This document shows positions 36,457 to 49,110 of a stretch of DNA of 64,000 nt, piece after piece. Origin of the DNA: Cycas panzhihuaensis (Eukaryota; Cycadophyta); the NCBI GenBank assembly GCA_023213395.1, contig CM041465.1, positions 252,442,561 through 252,506,560 on the forward strand, in the 5' to 3' direction. The notes under the pieces are model-generated. The model was given only the letters and a program-made list of their open reading frames with translations, did no database searches and had not been told where the DNA came from. A program made the translations under genes and the position numbers. The stretch's first letter is position 1, and the number at the start of each line of letters is the position of its first letter.

Positions 36457-37630
36457 TCATATATAGAATTTTTTAAGGAATTTCCTATTAACAGCTTTCT
36501 CAAATTCAAGGCCCTCCAGGGTGGCGATTCTATAGGTGTCGTTAACCAGACTCTCGATAACAACAAAGGAACCAACCCATTTGGATCTAAATTTAGTCAA
36601 GCGGTCGTGAAGATATTCCAGCTTGAGGGCATAGTCCCTAAGATATAAAGGATGAAAATGAAGGTGTTTATCGTAAGTCCTTTGCGAGCGGGCTTTGGAT
36701 GCAAGATTAGCCTGGTAGGCGACTAAACATCTCTCATCCAAAGCCTCGAGATCTAGGAGACGAGCCTGACGAATAGACTCCTCATCGATAAGACCTTGAA
36801 GAGAAACTCATAGAGAGGGGATCTCCACTTCCAATGGTAGTATTGCCTCGGTCCCGTAAACTAGGGAGAATGGAGTTATTCCCGTAGCCACACAGATAGA
36901 GGTACGATAGGCCCATATGGAAGAAGGGAGCTAGAGGTGCCAATCTCTTTGAGATTAAGTAATAGTTTTCTTTAGGATGTTGATAAGAGTTTTGTTGAAT
37001 GATTCAACTTGACCATTTACCTGGGGATAATAAGGAGAAAAGGTTTTGTGAGAGATCTTGAATTTCTCACAAAGTTCATCCATCTCCTTGTTACAAAAAG
37101 GGGTTCTGTTGTCTGTAATCAAGACATCTGGAATTCCAAAGTGGCAAATGATATGTTGGTAGACGAAAGTGGCTATTGTCTTACCAGGGGTGGTGATCAA
37201 GGGAATGGCTTCTGCCCATTTAGTAAAGTACTCTATGGCAGTCAAGATGAACTTGTGTTATGACGAAGAGGGCAGTGATATGGTCCCAATGAGGTCTAAG
37301 CCCCATTGGGAGAAGGGCCGTGGAGATATGATGGGATGAAGAGCCTTGGAAGGGACGTGGGAGATGTTGGTGTGCTCTTGGCATCACTGACATTTCAAGG
37401 CGTAGGCATGGGCATCCTTAAAGAGGGATGGCCAATGGTAACCCATATGAAGGATCCTCTGGGCCATGGATTGGCCCCCAAAGTGGCCCCCATAAATGCC
37501 ATGGTGGCATTCACAGAGTATCTTGTCCGCGGAGTATCTGGTCTGCTTCGTTGGGAGTGACGCAACGGAGGAGGATCCCATCAAAAGACCTCTTGTACAA
37601 TACTTCATCCATAAGGAAGTATTGCCTAGT
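36457..37630 (-). pseudogene. Integrase of element C
   Basis: The HHCC region has ECHHGIYGGHFGGQSMAQRI and YALKCQ. In the core, TAIEYFTKWAEAIPLITTPG precedes VLITDNRTPFCNKEMDELCE (second Asp) and PQVNGQVESFNKTLINILKK (Glu). The C-terminal frame (36457-36741) has KHLHFHPLYLRDYALKLEYL, KWVGSFVVIESL and NRKFLKKFYI. Most of the enzyme is readable in long frames, the best integrase in the family here. Stops interrupt at about 37385 and 36955. Confidence 0.87.
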
Positions 37631-39060
37631 GGTGGTTTGAATACGTGACCTAACCTTGTTACTAGCTTCTAGGCGGTACTGCTGCTGAGTAAGGTATTAC
37701 ACGATGTCACCATACCACCTACTATTAATGAGTGGATGGGAAAGAGTACCCTGAATAGTCAAGATAGACTCATAAGGAAGAGAGTCATCAATGGGGGCAT
37801 TGAACGAGTTAGGGATGAGGGCATCTGCAAGTTGTTCCACCACTACCATCCCCTTCTTTGATTTCCTATTGACAATATGGAGATCGAATTCTAAAGGAGG
37901 ATGGCCCAATGACCAAATTTCTACCTATAAAGTCAGAACAATTGAGTAAATAACATAAGGGATCGAATTGAATGATCATCTTAGTAGTGTTTCTGAGCAA
38001 GTAGTGCCTAAACTTCTTGGTTGCGTGAACCAAGGAGAGGCATTCCTTCTTAGCTAGAGAGTAATTGAGCTCGACAGCCACGAGGGTGAGGCTAATGAAG
38101 TAGATGGCCTTCTCGACTCCTAAATCATTCTCCTGGGCCAGCATAGCACCCAAGGACTCATCGGCCACCGAGGTATATAGGATGAAGGGCCTATCAAAGT
38201 GAGGGGGTGCCAACGTCAGAGCGAAAGCAAGGGATTCCTTAAGTCCTTTGTAAGCTTATTGGGCCTTAGCCAACCAAACAAATGGGGCTCCCTTCTTTAA
38301 TAGGTTAGTAAGGGTTTATGCTCACGATGAAGTTTACTAGGAAACGCCTAAGGAATCTTAGTTGACCTAGAAATGACTTAATCTATCATTGAGTTCTAGG
38401 GAACGACATGTCAAGGATCACCTTGACTTTGTCAGGGTTAATTTGAATTCCTTGTTTCAACACAAGGAACCCAAGGAGTTTGCCAGAAGTAACGGCAAAC
38501 ACGTATTTGAGTGGATTAAGACTTATGTGGTACTTGGCAAGATCGCGGTGAAGATGGCTCTTAAGTGTAAAGGGTGATGGGCTCTAACACGCGAGAGACC
38601 CATCATGTTGTCCATAAAGACCTCCAACGTGTTGTTGATAAGGTCATGGAAGATGAAATGCATCGCTCTTTGATAAGTGGTGCCTCGATTTTTCGCCTAA
38701 AGGGCATCGCCTTATAGGCAAAGGTACCCCATGGGGTGTTGAAGGTCATCTTGTGATGGTCTTCAGAAGAGATTTGAATTTGATTATAACCGGAGAAGCC
38801 CTCCATCAAGGACATAACTTTGAATCTGGCAGTTCAATCAATGATCTAGTCGATAAAAGGGAGTGCAAAATTATCCTTAAGGCATGCATTATTGATATCA
38901 CAGAAGTCAACACATATCTAGATAGTCCCGTTCTTTTTAGCCATGGGAATGATGTTAAACACCCATTTAGGGTAGTTAATAGAAGTGATGAGTCCTACAT
39001 CTAGGAGTTTCTCAACCTCCATTTTAACGGCGGCTGGGAGTTTAGGATGAAGTGGGCATT
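37631..39060 (-). pseudogene. Reverse transcriptase and first RNase H of element C
   Basis: The RT palm reads MSLMEGFSGYNQIQISSEDH and GTFAYKAMPF. The catalytic box reads VFMDNMMGLSR, so the second Asp of F-M-D-D is now Asn. The connection part contains IDKVKVILDMSFP-like sequence. RNase [57 protein letters not shown]. Frame changes at about 38600, 38340 and 37920. Confidence 0.85.
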
Positions 39061-40075
39061 ATTTTTAGTGCATGGGGTGAGCACTAGGAGCGGTGGTAAG
39101 GTTGTGGATGATAATGGAGGGGTCGATTCCCTTCATGTCAGAATAGTCCCACGCAAAAACATCTTGGAACTCCTAGAACAAAAGGGAGTACTCCCTCACC
39201 TCATCAAGAGAACATTCTACCCCCACCTTAATGACCTTACCTGGGGTGAGGACTATGTCCTGCGTTGCCCCCATGCACATGGCATTCCCCTCCTCGAAAT
39301 AGAGGGGAGCAAGGTCAACGGGAGGAGATGGAATAGGAGATGGATTGGGTTAGTAAAAGTGGACCCAATCGCTAAGACCTTTTGGTGGCCAAGTCTATGG
39401 TGACCAGAAGGAAGGTTGGGCGAGAGCCCGCTATGCTCAAGTAGAGCCTCATCATCTTCGAAGTAATCCACCACATGGATGACCTTACTTCGAATAGACA
39501 AGGCATGAGAAGACGTGGGAGCAATGAGATAATGGTGGTCGGCAGGCTGCCCAATATCCCCAAGAAACTTTGAAAAAGGATCGGGAAAGGACCTCTCGTA
39601 AGGGACAAAAGGAAGTTCCTCGGATTCATCACCGACAGGGGGTGATGAAGAGGAAGAGTCAAGGATCGATGGATCAATGCGAGCAATAACATGTGATACA
39701 AAGGGATGATCTGTCTCTCCGACGAGAGAGGTTCTAAGTTGGGACCTAGAACAAGGAGGGTGCCTCCTACTAGTGCGAAGGAAGGAAACAGGGTGAGGAA
39801 GGTCCTCGTCCTCACCATGGGACTCGTCATCGCTAAATATGGCAAGGTACCCATAACTTATGATACCAATAGGAGTGAAACGGGTAAGGCTTGAGGAAGA
39901 AGATGTGAAATCTCCTTCAGGATGAGACGAATCAGGGATGCCGATAGAGCAAGTTGAGACATGGTTAGAAGGGCCTTTGTCCCCCTTCATACAACCATGG
40001 ATCGCTTGGTTGGTTTGACAAGATTGTTTAGTAGGTGGGAGTTCACGGGAAACAACCCTCATTCACTCATCATGG
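39061..40075 (-). pseudogene. Protease-RT linker of element C pol
   Basis: The longest open frame of the family (269 codons, 39253-40062). Polar start, then FSDDESHGEDED, SSSSSPPVGDESEELPFVP, FSKFLGDIGQPADHHYL, and IHVVDYFEDDEALLEHSGLS. No known domain. A decayed linker at the same place in A and E shows it belongs to pol and is not a separate gene. Confidence 0.65.
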
Positions 40076-40540
40076 ACAAACTTGAGTTGCCCCCAACAGG
40101 TCAAACACACGGCTCCCATTTGATCGAGCCATGGTCGACCCAAAAGAAGATTGTAGTCAACGTCTACGTCAAGGACTATAATATCGGTGAGGACAGTCTT
40201 ATCCTCAAGAGTAAGAGGGATCGAAATGGATCCTAAGGGAGTCTTCTCACTACCATCGTAGCCTTAGCATCGCTATGAAATAGGTTCTAAGGCAGAAATG
40301 CCAAGCTCTTGCATGACACGCAAGGGCATGGCATTAACGGAAGAACCATTATCGATGCAGCCCTTCGCAAAGTGCAATTAGGTGTATCGATAGTAATGGT
40401 GAAAGGGAAGTTCCACTGGTGTTCCCTTTCACAAGTAAGAGGAAGGTCTTTAGGATCGAAGGAAATGATGGGCTCACGACCTTGGGTAATACCCAAAGCG
40501 TGAACGAGCGCGTCACCCAATCCTAAAGCTTCCAAAAGGA
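40076..40540 (-). pseudogene. Retropepsin-like protease of element C
   Basis: The active-site turn IDNGSSVNAMPLRVMQELGI is intact here and shows D-N-G clearly. IIVLDVDVDYNLLLGRPWL is the second signature. The upstream HQWNFPFTITIDTPN strand is also kept. A short frame change separates the halves. Confidence 0.82.
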
Positions 40541-43150
40541 GTGCTTGTTGTTTAGGAAGACATCCATTATGGATACACCTAATCGATCCATAATATAAAG
40601 CTCATCGATAACAAAAAAGGACTTCCCCTTAACCGTAGGTTGAGGAAGGGCTCTCTTGAAGTCGTAGCAACCTGCATTTAACGAGAACAATCTCAGGAAG
40701 TAATGGGACTTCCGAAAGGGAGGTTTCCGGAAGAGGATCAGGATATAGAATGAATGAAGAGGCATCGGTTGCCTCTTTAGTGGCTTGAGACCAAGTTAAG
40801 GCATATATAGAGGTGGCCTCAAGTATCTGGATCACCTTCTTTCCCTTATTCCGGGATCACGAAGGTGAAGGGGTACGACAGTCTCAGGAATACAAGGAAG
40901 AAGATGAACCCTGTGTTCCCTTCCCTTTACCGTGTGAAGCGCACAAATTTGGAGATCTCCCCCAGTTCTGGTTGTTCATTGGTTGAGAGTTGCAATCATG
41001 CTCCCTATGCTTGGGGAACAGATCCCTATGGACCGGTTGGTCAAGGTTGGGCCTTGAGGCTCATTTGGGAGATGAGTCACGTTGCGAGGCATCCCTAGGA
41101 TGTTAAACCCAACAACGCAAATCATCATGGAAGCATTCTCTATGAATGGAGCACCACTCTTCTCAAGCGAGGAACCGCCCTTGCTTGAGAGGACTGGGTG
41201 TTGCCACCCTTGGGAGGAGTGGCTTAAGAAACTTGTTGGATTGGTTTGTTAGATGTAGGTGACGAAGGAGCTTGAAGTATAAGTTCCTTCATCAGACGCT
41301 TGAATGAACGATGGTAGAGGGTGGGTTCGTGGTCTTCTGCTGAGTGGGAAGAAGACCTAGTGGATTGTTGAGTTTTAGTTTCTTTGGTTAGGGGAGGTGC
41401 CTCATGTCGCTGTAAGGGCTTAAGGGGCTTCTTGAGTCCAACCTAGATCTCAATAGCTTCAAGTGCTAAGCACTTCACAATGGCGAAATCACGTGTGGTT
41501 GCCCCCATCTTAAGGACTTCCACATAGACTTTAGGACGTAGTGCATTGACAAAGATATCTCTCCTCAATTCCTCAGGAAAAGTAGTCTTGGTGGAATGGA
41601 AGAGGTCATGGAATCATCGCATAAAGTCACGATTTATCTCATTGTGACCTTGCTTAAGTGAGAGGAGAGATTTGATTCCACTCTCAAAAGGACGAGCCAC
41701 ATCAAAATAGTTGATGAACTCATCCACGAGTTGTTGGAATGAGAAAATGGAATGAGTGGGTAGGCGATAGAACCATTTGAGGGCATCGCCTTGAAGAGAT
41801 CATAGAAATAGTTTCATTAATATATGATCGTAGGCCCAGTGGTCTATGCATTCCATAGAGCAACTACGAACATGCTCTACTAGATCTTGTGATGAAGTTC
41901 CATCGAACTTGGGAACTTCAGGGAGATAAGGCTATAAGTTGGTTCTTAGTGCCTCGATAGACAAGGGTATCAATCTATAATCCATAAAGGGATGTGCCCT
42001 CACCTAGATCATAGGATTGACAAAAGATGAAGAAGGCAATAAATAATGAGCGAATGGGGCTAGAGGACCCATCCCTCCTTGAGAAAATTCCCCTTGTTGA
42101 AAAGGGACTTGAGGATAAGCGCCTTGAAAGGAAGTTAGGTTTCCTTGCAAAGGCACGACATAAGGGGCTATGCAAGATGGTGGAAACGGGGGCGAGGGAC
42201 TGGGTTCTGTCCATATAGGCTGCCCATGGGTGGTGCGACCCCATATGGGTGTAAAGGGTCCACCCCATAAACAGGAATGTGGTTCCCTTTACCATGCCCC
42301 CAAGGCTGAGATGTATAACCTGGGGGTACGTAAAGAGAAGGACCACTAGGTTGAGTTTAGCCACATGTAGAGATGGGTCCCACATGATTAGCAGTAGAGG
42401 CATTAGTAGGCCCTCTATGCCTACTAGGGAATACGTGCACTACGTTAGGAGGTGGTGTATTGGCTTGACTAGGGAGAGGTATGCTAACCCCAAGCTGGGA
42501 GAAAGACATACTATGAGAGGTCCCCGAAGAGTTGGGACTGTGATGAGAAATAGACAGTGCAATGGATTTCCCTAGGGTAGATGTAAAGATCAAACGGGAT
42601 GGATGCGACAGGATAAATGGGTTACTTATTATAGGTGGAGTAGAAGTGGATGAAGGCAGTGGGGTAGACGTGGATGAGGAAGGTGCCCCACCACGCAAAG
42701 TGTCTTTAAACCACTTAAGATGTGGTTGAAGCCGAGCAGCCTGAAAGCACTCGTTAAGGGCTTCAACCACATCGATAGGAGGGGTATCTACCTGATCGTA
42801 AGAGGTGGATGGGACCTCAAACAAAATGGACCCCTCAGGGTGCTCCTCGTAAGAATCACCACCTGGATGATGAATCTCAAGAGAAGATGGGCCCTGTATT
42901 CTGTGAGTAGAGGGATGGACGTCAAGCGAGTATTCTTGATCACCCGATTAGTAGATAGGATCATCACCCTCATGGGTGGACCCTAGAAAGGATGTGGGAA
43001 ACTCATGAGCTCCAGAAGCAAAGGCATGGTATGCTCAATCCGAAGGATATCCTTCCATTGTTGAATCGGAATCCGATGATGGAAGGAGGTGGTATGTGGG
43101 GTCTTCTAACAACGGGGGAAAACCTCGTAGGCGACGTGAGAAGAGTCACA
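40541..43150 (-). pseudogene. Gag of element C
   Basis: N-terminal: SDSDSTMEGYPSD, HEFPTS, then FEVPSTSYDQVDTPPIDVVE, ECFQAARLQPHLKWFKDTLR and a Ser/Pro-rich stretch (42357-42824). Capsid core (41480-41960): LPEVPKFDGTSSQDLVEHV, ALKWFYRLPTHSIFSFQQLV, FHDLFHSTKTTFPEELRRD, a retrotransposon gag (PF03732-like) pattern. The knuckle CSIHRECFHDDLRC (C-x3-H-x4-H-x4-C) lies at about 41100-41160. Gag forms the particle and packages RNA. Many stops. Confidence 0.8.
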
Positions 43151-43315
43151 TACAAAACTTGCCAATGCATTAGAAGAGAAAAAAGAATGCAAAGTATACG
43201 TTGGGGGCTACCCAATGAAAGGGATACAAGGGAGAAAACTACTAAGAGGTAGTAGCACCAATAGGAAGAGATAGAACTAGCTCCCTTACTGGCAAGTCCC
43301 CAATATGGTTGCCAG
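43151..43315 (-). other. Leader and primer binding site of element C
   Basis: On the minus strand TGGCAACCATATTGGGGAC (from 43314) follows the LTR edge by one base and corresponds to the TGGCGACC site of A. The remainder is untranslated leader. Confidence 0.6.
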
Positions 43316-45016
43316 TGGAACCGCATCTGCGGGATGGTCACTATACTTGATAGGAATTTGGTGGTCATCAGCTAATGCTTGGGGTATGGATGAAAACCTA
43401 TAACAAAAGGGAACACCACATATGGCATCTGTGCACCGGAGCGCAAGTTCGGGACCCACGAATGGCGCCCAACTACCTCAGAGTAGCTTTTAAATCTGAG
43501 AGGAAAGACACATATAGGGGTATCCTGGATGGTCTCAAAGAGGAAAGTCCTCCCACCCTTGGATGGCCGGAAGGGAAGAGGAGGAACCCTCGATGGAGAG
43601 GTTCCTATGGTGAAGGAACGTAAGACAAAAGGTTATAGGCAATGGCCTAAAATAAGCATAGGCAGGCTTCCCTAGGCTAATTGGTCTAAAGCAAATCTAA
43701 CTAAGGGAAGAAATGAAGAAAAGGGGGGCTAAGAGCTACTCTCCCTTCTCTTTTATTCAACAACAAAAGGGCAAGAGAAAAAAAGAACAAGTGTCTTATG
43801 TGTATTCAAGCATGCAAACTAAATGGAATGTAACTAAGGATACTTTCAGGCTAGATAGGAGAAAGGGGGAGGAATGTAGTCCCTATTATGCCCTTTTCCT
43901 ATGAAGAACAAGTACGCAACACATGTATGCAAAGCAAATGGAAGTAGCTAATTTATTACCTTTTTTACTTTTATGTGATCTATTAAACAAATGTAATAGA
44001 TTCTAACTAAGAGCAAAAAAGGAAAAGGGGTGGATGGAGAGAGACGATGTGTACCTAGGAAGTGTAGTGGTTGATGAAGAACCTCACTTGTACGCAATGG
44101 ATGCCCTCTCGCCTATAGTTGGTATGTAACCAAAGTTGGTATGGAAAACAGGGGCTTCCTTACCTTCCCTGTACAAAAGACAAAGCGGAGTGGGAAAAGC
44201 AAAAGAAACGAGTAAATGTACCAAGAAACAAGCAAAGCATAAGAGAAAAGAAGGGTGAAGACTTACTAGGAGTCATACATTCTTCCTCTTTACGAATGTT
44301 ACTTCAGACCTGGATCCATAAGAGTCTTTCCCTTTCAAGAAGGGGCTGCAAGATACTATATAGGTAAATATATGATATGAATGCCAAAATTTTATATTTT
44401 AAGTTAATGTAGCTACTCCTAAAAATAATTCTACTTTCCTTAAGGTAAAACCACGCATACCAAGTAAGAAGGGAAAGGGTAGCCTCATGATGGAAAAACC
44501 CTCTGTTAAAGGCTCTCCACGTAGCCTCAAAATATAGCAAAGTGAAGGTTATGCAACAGTCTATGAGCAGCAAATAAGCATGGGGATGAATGATGTGGGA
44601 TATAAGAGAGATGCTTAGATAACATAGTCGCTATGGACAGTGAATCACCATGCAAGCCTCATCAAGGTCCAAATAGATGATGGACAAGGTTAGGGCATAG
44701 AGAAGGTCCAAAAGAATGGTGTGCAAGCTCGAATTAGCACAGCAAGGGCTGTGTATGTCGATATCCAAATAAGAAGCTTAGATTCCACCCACTCCTAGTT
44801 AACTCAAGGAAAGCATGGGTGCAAGAGAGGAAGGAAGGGAAGGGGTTTGCCCTTGGGGAGTAGGTCTAACTAGGATGGATCCCACCTTACTCCCTTCACC
44901 CAATCCTTGTCAGCCCTCTCTTAAAGATTTCTTGAAGAAAACCAGTAGAGAAATGGGAAGGAAATCAAGGTATACAAAGCTAAACATAAGGAAAAGTAAT
45001 CCTTTCTATAGCCAAA
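43316..45016 (-). repeat. 5' LTR of element C, first part
   Basis: Begins TGGAACCGCATC and matches 19552 onward. Interrupted by guest F after CCAAA (45012-45016). It continues at 51697. Confidence 0.92.
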
Positions 45017-46068
45017 TGATCTAGGAGGATCTACCATATGTTTACAGGATGCGGAAAATGCTAGGCATTTGCATAACTAAAAGAGATATGGCCAAATGGT
45101 ATCAAAATTCTATGAAATTTTGTTTAAAGGGATAAGACACATCCCACTAGATGTGTACAAAAGGTGGGGTTCAGAAAATATCATTTGATTAGAGTTCAAG
45201 CCTTGTCTTTGCATAAAAATTCATCCCACAGCTAGCAGAAAAAAATAGAAAATATATATTATAATTATATGAATAGAAACATGACCAAATAATATTCAAA
45301 TGAGCTAAAATTTTGAGGAAGCGGAGGATACATGTGTTCCTATATGTGTACCAAATTTGAGCTGAATTAGAGTCCGTTAAGGTTAGTTACAAGCCACAAC
45401 TTTTAAGAATTACATGAAGGCCACTTGGACAGCAGAAAAACAACAAATACATATTATTATTAAATGAATAAAAATGTATCCAAATGACATCCAAATGAGA
45501 TAAAAATTTTAGGAAGCTGAGGGGACATGCGTTCCTATACGTGTACCAAATTTGAGCTAAATTGGAGTATGTTAATATTTGTTACAAGCTACAACATTTT
45601 AAGAATTGTATGAAGGCCACTTGGACAACATGCATTCTGGTGGTTAGTGGTTATACTTGCATGATTGCCACTTGTTAAACATGCAATTCAGGTTTCTTTC
45701 TATAAATTGAGCCCTTCTACAGGTTGGAGAGGTGGTTCTTGGAGATGTGACTTGGGAAGCATCCTTGGAGAAGCATTTGGAGGGTTTGAGTCCCCCTTAT
45801 GGTATAATTGTAACATTTATTCCTTGTAATTTTACCATTCTTTTGCTAGTTGATTCTCCACCATTAAATGAAGATTTTCATGGTTTAATAAAAGTATTAC
45901 TCCTCATACTTTTGGATCAATGTCAAGAATAATTTATTTGGTGTAGAATTTTCCTTTCATGGGCTCATTATTGTTTTGATGTTATTGAGTTTTCTACACT
46001 AACTCCCAGGATCTCAAGGAGGAAAGGTTGATAATTGATTTCTTCACCAACTAAGCTCTTTGGGATCA
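45017..46068 (+). repeat. 5' LTR of element F (1052 bp)
   Basis: TGATCTAGGAGGATC start, TTTGGGATCA end. It contains a tandem duplication of about 195 bp, and TATAAATTGAGCCC at 45701, a possible TATA box, about 370 bp before the LTR end. Confidence 0.93.
45257..45640 (+). repeat. Two tandem 195-bp units in the LTR of F
   Basis: GAGCTAAAATTTTGAGGAAG at 45302 recurs as GAGATAAAAATTTTAGGAAG at 45497, with the flanking CCAAATGA, TGTGTACCAAATTTGAGCT and GAATTRYATGAAGGCCACTT blocks also repeated. The same pair is in the 3' LTR, so it predates this insertion. Units differ by about 15-20 percent by eye. Confidence 0.8.
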
Positions 46069-46108
46069 TATTTTGCATCGAGCCTCGATCTTTGTTGTAG
46101 GGACTTGA
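46069..46108 (+). other. Primer binding site region and leader of element F
   Basis: TTTGCATCGAGCC directly after the LTR resembles the initiator-Met tRNA site TGGTATCAGAGCC with one base lost and two or three changes. Only tentative. A very short leader precedes the gag Met at 46109. Confidence 0.4.
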
Positions 46109-47074
46109 ATGGTACAAACAAGGAAAGGATACAAAGAGAAAGGTGAAGACTTTCTTGTGTTGCAATCACCAAGAAGACAAAGAAAGAATCCAAGCACCAT
46201 GGTCAAAAAGAAGATGGAGAAATTAGATTTGAAAGGCTTGAGAAGAACGTCAAGCCTTGATGCAAATGATGACCCACCTTCTACCTCTAGTCAAAGGAAA
46301 AGGCAAAGAGAAGGAATTTGAAGGAGGATCCACATATGACCACGACCATGAAGAGGAAGAGGAGGAGACCTTAAAGCACTCTTTGAAGAAAGCAAGGGTA
46401 CTTCATCTCATCAACCCTTCAAGGTGGAGGCAAAGTTGGATATTCCAACTTATGATGGAGAGGTAAATGCTGAAAAGTTGGACCATTGGTTGGATCAACT
46501 TGAAACCTACTTCACAATCTATGCTTATAGTAATGCTCAAAAGCTTTCATTGTTAGGCTCGTTGTGTAAACATGCATTGACATGGTGGAATGCATATTTA
46601 AAGACTCATGATGTATCTTCTTTTCATGGAGGGATTTTAAGAAAATAATAAAGAAGCAATTCCCCACCCCATAGGTCATGAGGAAGACCAATGGGTCACT
46701 TGGCAATATTTACGCCAAGGAGAGGTGTAAGTGTCCAAGACTATACTTCTTTATTTTTAGGCATGGCATGCTACTTGGTATTAATATGGATGAACATGTC
46801 ACCTTATGAAATTCATCGAGGATTACATGAATACATAAGGAAGGAACTAAGGCTTTTTAAGGTTCAATCCATTGAGAAGCAAGTAGGATGGTTATATAAT
46901 AGAAAGTAAAAGTAAGAAATCTACACTCATGTCTAAAGATTCTACTTTACTTCTAATAAGTATGAAAAGAATCCTAAATGGCACTCATCAAAAGGCAAGA
47001 AGAAAAGAACTAATTTTGTTAAAAGTTCTAACTATTGTGAGCATTGTGATATTAGTGGTCATATTACAAAGAAA
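46109..47074 (+). pseudogene. Gag of element F
   Basis: Starts MVQTRKGYKEKGE (basic), then an acidic patch (YDHDHEEEEEE). The capsid part KLDIPTYDGEVNAEKLDHWL and QLETYFTIYAYSNAQKLSLL is the PF03732-like gag core. The knuckle YCEHCDISGHITKK breaks at a one-base insertion before the last Cys (47070-47080). Two other frame changes lie at about 46320 and 46430. It forms the particle in intact relatives. Confidence 0.82.
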
Positions 47075-47760
47075 GTGTTGGAAGTTGCATCCGTAACTAA
47101 AGCCAAAGCATATCAAGGATATGGAATTAAGAAAGAAGGAAAAGGGAAAGCACTACTTTCTGAGGTGGAGATTCAAAGTGAAGGAGAAGAAGAGAAGGTC
47201 ACTCTACTTACAAATTATGAAGATGATGCTAAGGAGGAACTATTTCACTTGAAGCTTCAAGTGGGAAATAGTATGATTGGTGCCATTATAGATCCAGGAA
47301 GCCAAAAGAATTTGATCTCAGAAAGTTTGGTAAAGAGCATTGGTTTGGTAACTACTCCTCACCCTCACCCATATCCTCTTGGTTGGATCCATAAAGATGT
47401 AGAAATGCAAATATCAAAACAATGTACACTTAAACTTTCCATCACTAATGATTTTGTTGATGAGGTAATATGTGATGTGGTGCCACTGGATGTATGCCAT
47501 GTTGTGCTTGGAAGTCCCTACTTGTGGGATCGAGATGCACTCTTCTATCGAAGGGAGAGAAAGTATCGATTGATGAAGGATAACAAGGGCTTCATCATAA
47601 AGGCCACAAGGAAGCACTTGGATAAGATAGCATTAATTTCAGCTACTCAAGCAAAAAGGATGATCAATGCATGTGGTAAATTTGTCATCTTAATGGTAAG
47701 GAGAAAAGAAGAGCCAAGAGATGAAGAAGGTCCTTCTACTCACACTCTTCTTATATCACC
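47075..47760 (+). pseudogene. Protease of element F
   Basis: Part of an open frame of 396 codons running to 48265. LKLQVGNSMIGAIIDPGSQK contains the active site as D-P-G (usual D-S/T-G), followed by NLISESLVKSIGL. VVPLDVCHVVLGSPYLWDRD is the second protease signature. The replaced residue next to the catalytic Asp may itself disable it. The reading frame continues into RT without a break. Confidence 0.82.
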
Positions 47761-48760
47761 TAAACAAATGCAACAAATTGAGGAGTTAAAGACAAGGTAT
47801 GATATTCTATTTCAACATGTTGATGGGCTTCCACCAAAGACAAAGATAGAGCATGAAATCACTCTTGTAGGAGATGCACCATTACCTAATGTTGCTTTCT
47901 ATCGGCACTCCATTGTAGAAAATAATGAGATAAAGAGGCAAGTTGAGGAGTTGCTTGATCAAGGGGTCATAAGACCTTCATGTTCACCTTATGGGTCACC
48001 AATTGTCTTGGTGCCTAAGAAGGATGGAGGATGGAGAATGTGTATAGATTTCCGTGCTTTGAATAAAATTACAATTAAAAATCGCTACCCTTTACCTCGT
48101 ATAGATGATTTGCTTGATCAAATTCAACATGTTTGTTATTTCACTAAATTGGATTTAAAAAGTGGTTATCACCAAGTTAGGGTCAAGGAGGAGGACACAT
48201 GGAAGACGGCCTTCAAAACAAAGCAAGGACTCTTTGAATGGATGGTTATGCCTTTCAGATTGTAATGCTCCCCGCAATATTCATGAGGCTAATGAATGAA
48301 ATATTAAGGCCTTACTTGGATAATTTTGTTGCTGTCTATCCTGATGACATTTGGATTTTCAAAGAACACATGGGAGGAACATTTGCAAAGACATAGAAGA
48401 AGTTTTAAAGACTATGGCTAAGCATCATTTGAAGCTTAATGTGAAGAAGTGTGAATTTGGCAAGGAGAACTTGATCTTCTTAGGCTTTGTGGTTGGAGGA
48501 GGAAAGTTGAGCATTGATCCACTCAAGACTCAAGCCATCCTCAAATGGCCTAGGCCAACAAACATCACAGTAGGTGAGAAGTTTTTAGAGCTTGTCAATA
48601 CTTGAGAAAGTTCATTCTTTATTTCTCACAAAGTTGCAAGACCTCTACATGGATCGACAAAATCTAGTAGAAAGTTTACTTGGGGTTCCAAGGAGGAAGA
48701 AGCCTTTCTTCTTTAAAGAAGAAAATTTGTGAAGCACCTGCTTTGGCAATGCCAAATTTG
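47761..48760 (+). pseudogene. Reverse transcriptase of element F
   Basis: TKIEHEITLVGDAPLPN, QGVIRPSCSPYGSPIVLVPK and WRMCIDFRALNKITIKNRYP are intact. FTKLDLKSGYHQVRVKEEDT carries the first catalytic Asp. After MVMPFRL a frameshift follows (48265). The catalytic box then reads [13 protein letters not shown] in place of Y-L/V-D-D. AKHHLKLNVKKCEFGKENLI and FLGFVVGGGKLSIDP end the palm and thumb. Dead by frameshift. Confidence 0.87.
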
Positions 48761-49110
48761 CAAAGGCCTTTGAAGTAGAAGTCGATGCAAGTGGAAATGC
48801 GATGGGAGTATCCTTATTCAAGATGGGAAGCCTATTATGCACTATCTGGAAGTATTCACCCTCAAGTGAAGAACTACCCAACATATGATCGAGAAATGTT
48901 CGACTTCATCAAGCATGCAAGCATCGAGGTCATACTTGCTCTAAAAGAGGTTGTAGTTCATACCGATCATAAGCCTCTTCAATTTTTACAAACTCAAAGT
49001 AAATTACAAAGCAAGACGATGAAGTGGATGAGTTATTTACAATAATTCAATATTGTAATTAAGTATAAAAGGGATCTAATAACAAAATTGCCGATATGTT
49101 ATCTAGACCA
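48761..49110 (+). pseudogene. RNase H of element F
   Basis: FEVEVDASGNAMGVS (first Asp, from the FEVETDAS pattern), YPTYDREMFD (Glu region, partly degraded) and VVVHTDHKPLQFLQTQSKL (TDHKPL with Asp), then KTMKWMSYLQ before a stop. Frame changes between blocks. Confidence 0.8.

Noticed and set aside
39253-40062. 269-codon frame as an independent gene
   Set aside because: Homologous frames, more decayed, occur at the same place between protease and RT in A and E; it is the pol linker.
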